DNA from: JALQTD01 sp964390365
GTDB lineage: Bacteria > Bacteroidota > Bacteroidia > Flavobacteriales_D > Sanyastnellaceae
DNA length: 8,219 nt
Direction: 5' to 3'
Assembly (NCBI GenBank): GCA_964390365.1
Contig: CAYMHW010000087.1
Location: 1 to 8,219, forward strand
Both the position numbers and the translations under genes were made by a program. Shown here piece after piece: positions 1 through 5,791 of this stretch. The notes under the pieces are model-generated. The model had not been told where the DNA came from. It made no database searches and was given only the letters and a program-made list of their open reading frames with translations. Numbering within the stretch: the stretch's first letter is position 1; the number at the start of each line of letters is the position of its first letter.

Positions 1-1012
1 CATCCCCGTTGTAAGCGTAGCCCAAACCACGCTGGACGTCACAGCCCACGTAGTCGTCCGTTGCCGTTCCCACGTCCGCGTCCACCCACACGCCGAAGTA
101 CGTTTCCGTCAACGTTTGCGTGCCCTGGTTGATCAACACGTAGTTGTAGAACGTCATGTTGTTCACTTCGTCGTTCGTGGAGAACGCAAAGGCCTGCGCC
201 CGGATTTCCATGCCGATGGGCTCGCCTTGGGATTCCGAGTGGACGTTTCCTTTGTCGTTGAAGATCCAGTAGAAGTTGCGGTCACCGTAGAGGGGCACGA
301 TGTCCTCCCGGCGGCGCTCCTTGCAATCGATTTCCTGCAGGAAGTCGTACCAAGGGTAGTCGCCCGCTGAGGGGTCGTAGAAACCGTTTCCGTCGTAATC
401 CTTAAACGGAGACAAGTAGTAGTCTTGGTTCAAGGCCGTGTTCCCGTGCGCCGGGTAATCGAAGAAGTACGAGGGGATGCTGTATCCGTTCGGGAATTCG
501 CTTTCCAAATCGCACTCCGGGTCGTTCACGCAGTCGAAGTACTGGCGATGACGCTCCGCATCGGCACGCGTCGAAATGAAGAACCGGTCGTAGTCGGCAC
601 AGGTGGTGGCGTCGACTTCTGCTGAACCGTCATTCGTGAGCGGTCCCGTCCAGAAATCGTTGCCCGTCCGGAAACGCAATGCAGCGAGTTTCAACTGTTG
701 GTCCGGGCTGATGCCGCCCATCCAAAGGGCGCCCGCATACAACGAGCTCACGCCACCGTCTTTCGGCACTTCGTATGCCGCACGGCTCGTGGCGCGGTCT
801 TGCCACATGGAACCCCCCGTCTCGATGAGGGCGCGGACGTTGTTCCATTCGAGGTCTCGGAGCGCCGTCGCAGGAGCACATGCCGCCGCGCGCAGCGCCG
901 GTTGGGTGTTCCCGTTGTTCGTGTCCGTTCCGTTGACATTGGGCCCGACGTATTTGTAGGCCAAAGCTTGCGTGCTGAGCAGCGCAGCGGAGAGGAAAAG
1001 GGTGATGCGCAT
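1..1012 (-). CDS. Large secreted protein, probable T9SS substrate, N-terminal part (runs off left edge)
   Basis: An uninterrupted reading frame of 337 codons starts with ATG at 1012-1010 and has no stop before the window edge, so the C-terminal part is missing. Residues 1-18 form a signal peptide (Arg2, hydrophobic stretch, Ala-Leu-Ala before Tyr19), so the protein is exported. The mature part contains motifs I recognise from large extracellular proteins of Bacteroidota that usually end in a T9SS sorting domain: NNVRALIETGG (57-67), AGALWMGGI (93-101), GNDFWTGPL (117-125), FNDKGNVHSES (251-261), GMEIRAQAFAFSTNDEVNNM (267-286) and DDYVGCDVQRGLGYAYNG (319-336). DYDGNGFYD (205-213) resembles a calcium-binding acidic loop. 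Visible cysteines are 45, 138, 161, 167, 230 and 324. The gene begins 8 bases after the stop of the TonB-dependent receptor, so co-transcription is likely. Its biochemical role is unknown, and T9SS export is inferred because the sorting domain is outside the window. Confidence 0.88.
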   Translation of the reverse strand, partial: MRITLFLSAALLSTQALAYKYVGPNVNGTDTNNGNTQPALRAAACAPATALRDLEWNNVRALIETGGSMWQDRATSRAAYEVPKDGGVSSLYAGALWMGGISPDQQLKLAALRFRTGNDFWTGPLTNDGSAEVDATTCADYDRFFISTRADAERHRQYFDCVNDPECDLESEFPNGYSIPSYFFDYPAHGNTALNQDYYLSPFKDYDGNGFYDPSAGDYPWYDFLQEIDCKERRREDIVPLYGDRNFYWIFNDKGNVHSESQGEPIGMEIRAQAFAFSTNDEVNNMTFYNYVLINQGTQTLTETYFGVWVDADVGTATDDYVGCDVQRGLGYAYNGD

Positions 1013-1020
1013 GGTCAAGA

Positions 1021-4000
1021 TCAGAAGTCGAATTTGACACCGAGGCGAATGGTGCGGGGAAGCCCGAGGTTGAACGGATTGTCGACGTACATCGAGTAGT
1101 AGTTCCGGAACGATTCCGGGTTGTTTTGGCTGTTGATGAGCGGTTGGTACTGCGCAGCAGCGAGGTAGCCGTCGTCATCCGAGATGCCCGTGAAGCGGTA
1201 GACCGAGTTGATGTTCCGCGTGTTGAGCAAGTTGCTCACCCACAAGTAGATGTTGAGGTTCGCGTACTTCGGTTCGCCGCCTTCTTCGTCCGACAGGGTC
1301 AACGAGAAGTTCTTGTCGATGTTCATGTCGAGGTTGAACTGCCAAGGCAAGCGGCTGCCGTTGATGGAGCCTTCCGTGGACGGGCTGATTTCCCCGGTGA
1401 CTGGCGTCGGAATGACCGATGCCGTGTACGGCGTGCCTGAACCGAGGTTCGCGATGAAGTTCACTCCCGTGTTCTCGAAGATGGCGTGCTCTTTGACACT
1501 GCCGTCTTCGTTCTTGCCAAACCGCAACACCGGCCCGTTATACGCCTCACCGCCGCCGTAGCGGTAGTCGACGTTGGCTACGATGCGGTGGCGCTGGTCG
1601 TAGTTGAACGGGTTGATGGTCCGCAAGTTCGGCAGGCCCGCGTTGATGAGGGCCAGGGCCGTCGTCGTGGTTGAACCGGTACCGTCTGCGAACTGCAGGG
1701 TGTAAGACGCGTTCATGCGGATGTTGCCCGTCCGGCGCAAGTCGTAGGCGATGGTCAAGCCTTTCACCGTACCGAAGTCGAGGTTGCCGAAGGCGCGGTA
1801 AGGCCGCGGGTAAGCGCCCGTGAAGTTCCGCACCTGAATCATGTCGCGCATCTCCTTGTAGAAGGCCGCGATCTTCAACGAAGACGTCTTCGACAGGACC
1901 TGCTGGAAGCCCACCTCGTAATCGATGGTCTTCTCCGGCAACAAATCCGGGTTCGCAATGAGGTTGTTCCGGCTCTGGATGAACAGGTAGTCGATGGGCG
2001 AGAAGCGGTTGTTCGACGTCGGGCGCTGCGTCAAGATGTCGTAGTGCGCGAAGAAGACCGCCTCGTCGGAAATGTTGAACGAGAAGGCAATCCGCGGCAT
2101 GAAGTTGATCTGCGGCGTGTAGTCGCGGAAGGACTTCGAAGTCAAGGGGGCATCCGGCGCGTTGATGAGCCAAGGTGCCGGGTAGCTTTCGTTCACGGCC
2201 AAGATGTCCGGATCGTTGATTTCAGTACCCGCGGCGTTGAACCACGTGTCCCCGTCGCGGTAACCCACCACCGTCGTCGGATTCTTCAATGCGTCCACGT
2301 ACACCACGTAGTCGTCCCCGATGTTCGTCGGGATCTCCACCGTGGGGTCGAGGGTCGGGAGCAATTCGCTCCGTACGTCACCCACCGTGTAACGCTCGCC
2401 GATGACGTACGGGTCCTTCAACACGCTTTGGTTTGCGTCGAAGCGGTCCACCCGCAAACCGATGTTGAAAATGATGTCGTCGTAGGTGAATTTGTCCATG
2501 ATGAAGCCCGCCACGTAGATCGGCTCATAGGCTTGGACCGGCCGCGTGTTGTACCCCCCCTCGTTCGTCGCATTGAAGAAGTCCTCAATCGTCGGGCGCC
2601 CCTTCAAGCGGTTGCCGTAGGGGTCGTAACCTGAGTAGTTCACGTAATTGTTGCCCTGGTTGAGCAAGTCATCTGCGCCGAACAAATCCAGCGACAAGAA
2701 ATCCGGGTCAAGCGCGTCCACCGTGATGAAGTCGTTGCCATCGGGATCGAGGCCCAACGCTTCGCGCAGGTTGCGGTCGAATTCGAATTGGTTGTCACCG
2801 ATGAGGCGGTCGTACGTCACGTAGTAGTCGGTGCCGATGTTCGTCAGCGTCGAGTCGGATGCGTCGATCTCCTTGATGTGCGAGTTCGCCGTCAAGCGAG
2901 CGAGCGTCCACAATCCCACGGGCGAGGCGGAGAAGAACGCGTCGCTGCGCTGCTCGTATTCGAAACCGACTTGGATGGCGTGGTCGCCCAAGTCACCCGA
3001 ACCCGATGCCGAGATGCGGAACTGCGAGTTGTTCGAGACGCTGTAGCTGTTGCCTTGCGAACCGTAGTAGCTCCACAAGCCGTAGGTGGCAGCAGGGCTT
3101 TGGCCGTTGAGCAGGGCGTTTCCGTTTTGGACTTCGAGGAGGCTCTCATACGGGCCGTCGACCGCGGGGTTGTACGGTTCGTAATCAAAGAGCGAGAAGT
3201 ACTGTTGGTTGATGGCCGCGAGCTCCGGGTTGTGCACCGAAGGCGCAAACGTCACGAGCGTGTCCTCCCATCCGTTGTGGACGAAGCGCTGGGTTGCCGG
3301 GTTGTAGTCGTACGACCGTTGGTTGTACACGTTGAAGGTTCCGACGTGGCCGTAGCGGAAGAAGTTGTCGCCGTGGGAGGCGTCTTGAACGCGTTCGTAG
3401 GTCTGCGTGTAGTCCGCCATGACCTGGTAGTACACGTTCTTGAGCGTTGAGCCGGCCGCCTCGGAGTCGTCCTCGTTGTTGAAGCGCTGGGCGAACTTCA
3501 CGTAGCCCCGCCAGTCAAAGCTCAGCACGTCGAGGTTGTTCTCCCAGTTCGACAGCATGTTCGCGTAGCTGAAGCTGTTGTTCCGGTTGTAGGCTCCCGT
3601 CGCACCGAACGTCAGGGAGGTGGTCTCGTTCGTGTTCACGTCGATTTTCGCCACGAGGTTCGCGCTCTGGCTGCTGACGTTCATGCGCGTCGGCACCTTC
3701 GTGAAGGCCGTGTCCGTGAGGAAGTCCGCGTTGAAGAGGGCGCCGTTGATGTCGCCGGACGAGGAGATGTTTTGGCGCAAGGGATTGGCCAAAATCGCTT
3801 CGCGCGCTGCATCCGTCATGCGGTAAGTGCCGTCGAATGCGGGGCGGGGATCCTTTTGGTAGGTGTAGTTGCCCGAAAGGAACAGGCCGAGCAGCGGACG
3901 AACGTTGTTGCCCTCCTCGTCTTTCTCGAACAAAATCGGACCCGAAAGCGAGCCTTCGAAGAGGTTGTATCCGAAGCGGTCCAAACCGTAAGCCGTCTCA

Positions 4001-4743
4001 CCCACCGGAACGCCCGACGTGATGACTTCGGCACCTCCGAACCACTTCGAAGACGAGTTCCGGAGCGACATGTTGATGACCCCCCCCGTGACGTCACCGA
4101 TGTTCGCGGGAATACCCCCTGTGATGACCTGGACCTGTTCGATGGCGGACTTCGGAAGGGCGGATGAACCGCGCACCTTGATGCCGTCGATGTAGACCCA
4201 CGTCGAGGCCGTCCGCGCACCGCGAATGGAGATGCCACCGCCCGTTCCGGCCGTTCCGACCCCGGCGACCGTGCTGGCAATGGTGCCGACGTCCCGACCC
4301 GGCATCTTGTCGATGTCCTCGCGGGCGACCGTTCCACCGGACGTACCGCCTTCCTTATCGATGAGCGGCTCTTTGTATTCGATGACTTCCGCCTCGTCGA
4401 TCATGACCCCGGGGGACAGGGTCACGTTCACGAACTGGATTTTGTTCGCCAACACCTTGACACCCGTGATTTTCTGGGACTGGTAGCCCACGAAACTCAC
4501 CACCACATCATAGGTGCCCGGTTGAATGGGCTTGATCGTGTATTCCCCATCCAAGTCCGTGTTCACACCGGTTACTTGGTTTCCATTCAAGAAGAGGATG
4601 ACACTGCAAAAGGGCATGGGATCACCGAGGTCGGCGTCGGTAACCTTTCCTTTCAAGGTTCCGGATCCCGATTGCGCCAGCGCGGACATTGAAGCCGCCA
4701 GCAGGGCAAACAGAAATAGGGTAGGACGCAACATGCGAATCAT
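1021..4743 (-). CDS. TonB-dependent outer-membrane receptor with carboxypeptidase-regulatory-like domain
   Basis: The 1240-residue product is an outer-membrane, TonB-energised transporter. Residues 1-23 are a signal peptide ending Ala-Leu-Ala before Gln24. Residues about 28-112 form a carboxypeptidase-regulatory-like beta-sandwich (GKVTDADLGDPMPF at 32-45; DLDGEYTIKPIQPGTYDVVV at 63-82). The plug covers about 130-235, with the typical GGISIRGARTAS (169-180), VYIDGIKVRG (183-192), IEQVQVITGGIPANIGDVTG (201-220) and GGVINMSLR (220-228). The rest is a long beta-barrel rich in Tyr, Asn and Asp, ending in RLGVKFDF with a terminal Phe, as expected for recognition by the BAM assembly machinery. The length is large but normal for Bacteroidota receptors. 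No SusD-like partner is visible; the downstream neighbour is the secreted protein, so this is not a standard SusCD pair. The substrate is unknown. ATG at 4743 is chosen over the in-frame ATG at 4734 because it follows an A-rich GTAACAA; either gives a working signal peptide. Confidence 0.96.
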   Translation of the reverse strand: MIRMLRPTLFLFALLAASMSALAQSGSGTLKGKVTDADLGDPMPFCSVILFLNGNQVTGVNTDLDGEYTIKPIQPGTYDVVVSFVGYQSQKITGVKVLANKIQFVNVTLSPGVMIDEAEVIEYKEPLIDKEGGTSGGTVAREDIDKMPGRDVGTIASTVAGVGTAGTGGGISIRGARTASTWVYIDGIKVRGSSALPKSAIEQVQVITGGIPANIGDVTGGVINMSLRNSSSKWFGGAEVITSGVPVGETAYGLDRFGYNLFEGSLSGPILFEKDEEGNNVRPLLGLFLSGNYTYQKDPRPAFDGTYRMTDAAREAILANPLRQNISSSGDINGALFNADFLTDTAFTKVPTRMNVSSQSANLVAKIDVNTNETTSLTFGATGAYNRNNSFSYANMLSNWENNLDVLSFDWRGYVKFAQRFNNEDDSEAAGSTLKNVYYQVMADYTQTYERVQDASHGDNFFRYGHVGTFNVYNQRSYDYNPATQRFVHNGWEDTLVTFAPSVHNPELAAINQQYFSLFDYEPYNPAVDGPYESLLEVQNGNALLNGQSPAATYGLWSYYGSQGNSYSVSNNSQFRISASGSGDLGDHAIQVGFEYEQRSDAFFSASPVGLWTLARLTANSHIKEIDASDSTLTNIGTDYYVTYDRLIGDNQFEFDRNLREALGLDPDGNDFITVDALDPDFLSLDLFGADDLLNQGNNYVNYSGYDPYGNRLKGRPTIEDFFNATNEGGYNTRPVQAYEPIYVAGFIMDKFTYDDIIFNIGLRVDRFDANQSVLKDPYVIGERYTVGDVRSELLPTLDPTVEIPTNIGDDYVVYVDALKNPTTVVGYRDGDTWFNAAGTEINDPDILAVNESYPAPWLINAPDAPLTSKSFRDYTPQINFMPRIAFSFNISDEAVFFAHYDILTQRPTSNNRFSPIDYLFIQSRNNLIANPDLLPEKTIDYEVGFQQVLSKTSSLKIAAFYKEMRDMIQVRNFTGAYPRPYRAFGNLDFGTVKGLTIAYDLRRTGNIRMNASYTLQFADGTGSTTTTALALINAGLPNLRTINPFNYDQRHRIVANVDYRYGGGEAYNGPVLRFGKNEDGSVKEHAIFENTGVNFIANLGSGTPYTASVIPTPVTGEISPSTEGSINGSRLPWQFNLDMNIDKNFSLTLSDEEGGEPKYANLNIYLWVSNLLNTRNINSVYRFTGISDDDGYLAAAQYQPLINSQNNPESFRNYYSMYVDNPFNLGLPRTIRLGVKFDF

Positions 4744-4919
4744 TTGTTACAGGCGTTCGGGTACAAGTGCGGTAAATATAGGGCGGTCATCGTGCGATGC
4801 GAAAAAGCGTTAAATCACTGATAACAAAATGTTTCCATTCGAATTGTAACGGAAATCTCACAAAATACCGGTGCAGAAACGGCGCATCCAGAGGCAACCT
4901 CGGCGAAGAGGCGGCGTTT
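4744..4919. other. Intergenic region upstream of the receptor gene
   Basis: This 176-base gap lies between the stop of the small lipoprotein gene and the start of the receptor gene. Its middle (about 4800-4870) is clearly more AT-rich than its surroundings, as expected for a regulatory region. Besides the weak -7 box at 4773-4780 I see an imperfect hairpin at 4877-4919 directly after the lipoprotein stop (AAACG arms, one mismatch, inner CCTC/GAGG) without a good T-run. No credible small gene was found. Confidence 0.5.
4773..4780 (-). promoter_or_regulatory. Candidate -7 box for the TonB-dependent receptor gene
   Basis: On the minus strand TATATTTA (followed by CC) matches the Bacteroidota sigma-A -7 consensus TAnnTTTG except at the last base. 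It lies 29 bases before the receptor ATG. Upstream, a TTTT run about 21 bases away is the only -33-like element, so the match is weak. Confidence 0.35.
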
Positions 4920-5207
4920 TCAGCGAAGCCCGCGCAGCACGCGGCGCCACCACGGCGTGCTCCGACCGCGGGCGATGCGGTGCGATTCCCGGTAGCTCCG
5001 GCGCATCCTCCGACGGGTGGCGCGGTCTTGGTTGTTCCAATGCTGTTTCCGCCCTTCGTTGAGGGCTTCATCGGCCGCATCGATCCGGGCTTGTTTCGCC
5101 GCTTCTTGCGCCTCGATGGACTCTTGAACGGTGCGGGGGGTGTCGGTTTGGCATGAAACGGTAACCGAGGTGAACAGCAGCCCCAGGAAAATCAACGTGC
5201 GCCACAT
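4920..5207 (-). CDS. Small putative lipoprotein with arginine-rich C-terminus, unknown function
   Basis: The 95-residue product starts at ATG 5207-5205. The first 18 residues are a hydrophobic signal sequence (LIFLGLLFTSVTVS) followed by Cys19. The stretch T16-V17-S18-C19 is an acceptable but non-ideal lipobox, so a lipid anchor is likely and ordinary signal peptidase I cleavage is the alternative. Residues 25-58 are polar and probably helical, rich in Ala, Glu and Gln (VQESIEAQEAAKQARIDAAD from 27). Residues 61-95 contain 14 arginines, including RRRMRR (65-70), and a WWRR (86-89), giving a very basic tail. I do not recognise the family. It lies downstream of another small exported-protein gene on the same strand, beyond a terminator hairpin. 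No internal Met is near enough to the signal sequence to be an alternative start. The frame is open far upstream, but the signal sequence fixes this start. Confidence 0.68.
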   Translation of the reverse strand: MWRTLIFLGLLFTSVTVSCQTDTPRTVQESIEAQEAAKQARIDAADEALNEGRKQHWNNQDRATRRRMRRSYRESHRIARGRSTPWWRRVLRGLR

Positions 5208-5212
5208 GTTCG

Positions 5213-5220
5213 CGAAGGTA
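5213..5220 (-). promoter_or_regulatory. Candidate -7 box very close to the lipoprotein start
   Basis: On the minus strand TGTACCTTCGC contains TACCTTCG, one mismatch from TAnnTTTG, and resembles the box upstream of the neighbouring small gene (TGTACTTTCGC). It ends only 5 bases before the ATG at 5207, so a transcript from it would be leaderless or nearly so. The expected -33 region falls inside the terminator hairpin, and no clear TTTG is found at the right spacing. Confidence 0.3.
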
Positions 5221-5228
5221 CAAACGCA

Positions 5229-5254
5229 AACACCCCGGCCGAAGCCAGGGTGTT
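5229..5254 (-). terminator. UUCG-capped intrinsic terminator after the 129-residue protein gene
   Basis: On the minus strand AACACCCTGGC-TTCG-GCCGGGGTGTT forms an 11-bp stem closed by a C(UUCG)G tetraloop. All pairs form in this strand's RNA, with one G-U wobble. Read from the plus strand the same position is a C-A mismatch, so the hairpin is oriented for minus-strand transcripts. It is followed by TTGCGTTTG, an interrupted T-tract. It begins 21 bases after the stop of the upstream gene (5276) and lies before the lipoprotein gene. Confidence 0.75.
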
Positions 5255-5275
5255 CCAATGCGTTTTCGCTGCGGC

Positions 5276-5665
5276 TTATTTGGCGCGGCGCAGGATGAAG
5301 CGCGTGCAGTAGATGCCGGACTTGCCGCCGTCGGTCGGCGACTGGACGCCCGTGTTGACGAACGCCACTTCCCAGCCCTGGTTCGAGTACTCGTTCAACT
5401 TCGCCATGATCATGACGTCGTTGTCGAAGATGTTCTCGAGCTTGATGCCCACTGCGCTGTACAGGTTGTTGATTTTCAATTCTTCCATCGTTCCGCCTTG
5501 GTCGACGAGGATGCGGCTGCGGCCGAGTCCCGCGGGAATGATGGATTCGATGACCGTCATGTTCATGTACTCGTATTGCACGGGGGCCGAGTTGAACGCG
5601 AAGGTGGAGGCGAGGATGGCCAGGAGGCCGAGGCTGCCGAGGCCGTAGTTGAAGAGCTTTTTCAT
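5276..5665 (-). CDS. Small exported protein of unknown function
   Basis: The 129-residue product starts at ATG 5665-5663 with MKKLFNYGLG, a lysine-rich start followed by a hydrophobic segment (about 9-24, ending in TFAFNSAP), typical of a signal peptide or a single membrane anchor. The mature part runs from an early YEYMNMTVIES (31-41) through GLGRSRI (46-52) and LYSAVGIKLENIF (68-80) to LNEYSNQGWEVAFVNTGVQS (90-109) and GIYCTRFILRR (117-127). The pattern of an initial YEY strand, a helix ending in QGWE and a final strand resembles small DUF4177-like proteins, but I cannot assign it firmly. No catalytic motif is visible and there is one cysteine (120). The frame is open upstream to 5746, but that extension would put a poor leader in front of the signal sequence and cross the candidate promoter, so the ATG at 5665 is preferred. 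Its own terminator follows. Confidence 0.85.
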   Translation of the reverse strand: MKKLFNYGLGSLGLLAILASTFAFNSAPVQYEYMNMTVIESIIPAGLGRSRILVDQGGTMEELKINNLYSAVGIKLENIFDNDVMIMAKLNEYSNQGWEVAFVNTGVQSPTDGGKSGIYCTRFILRRAK

Positions 5666-5689
5666 CACAGGTTTTGAAACGATTTGTGG

Positions 5690-5697
5690 CGAAAGTA
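5690..5697 (-). promoter_or_regulatory. Candidate -7 box for the 129-residue protein gene
   Basis: TACTTTCG on the minus strand (in TGTACTTTCGCC) differs from TAnnTTTG at one base and lies 24 bases before the ATG at 5665. No TTTG is found at the usual spacing upstream; the nearest is about 35 bases away. Confidence 0.5.
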
Positions 5698-5763
5698 CAG
5701 GTGTCGTGTGAAAGTTGTGTGGGTTTTGGGCCAAATTTTTCCCCATCCCTCATCGCGGCACAA

Positions 5764-5771
5764 TAATTTTG
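5764..5771 (+). promoter_or_regulatory. -7 box of the glyA promoter
   Basis: TAATTTTG is an exact match to the Bacteroidota -7 consensus TAnnTTTG and lies 20 bases before the glyA ATG. The -33 element is weak: a TTTTT run at 5736-5740 is the only candidate, 23 bases upstream. The leader contains an A-rich patch (CGAAAA) rather than a Shine-Dalgarno sequence, as is common in this phylum. Confidence 0.65.
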
Positions 5772-5791
5772 CCCCACGAAAATCCCTCCCC

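Larger units (their letters stand above)
5666..5791. promoter_or_regulatory. Divergent promoter region between the 129-residue protein gene and glyA
   Basis: The 126 bases separate two divergently transcribed genes and hold a -7-like box for each (5690-5697 minus, 5764-5771 plus). The stretch includes a TTTTGGGCCAAATTTTT segment (5724-5740), locally AT-rich with a short TTGGGCCAA inverted repeat (5726-5734) that could be a protein-binding site. No known operator or riboswitch is recognisable. Confidence 0.6.

Noticed and set aside
2044..3450. Plus-strand open frames opposite the receptor gene (2044-2634, 2788-3450)
   Set aside because: They are Val/Arg-rich low-complexity translations without domains, mirrored from the receptor codons, and no promoter stands before them.
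4877..4919. Hairpin after the lipoprotein stop as a terminator
   Set aside because: The outer AAACGCCGC/GCGCCGTTT arms have a C-C mismatch, the inner stem is only 4 bp, and the T-run is only three bases. Too weak to call.
5684..5791. Upstream in-frame extension of glyA by 36 codons
   Set aside because: The added residues do not resemble serine hydroxymethyltransferases, and the stretch contains the consensus -7 box.
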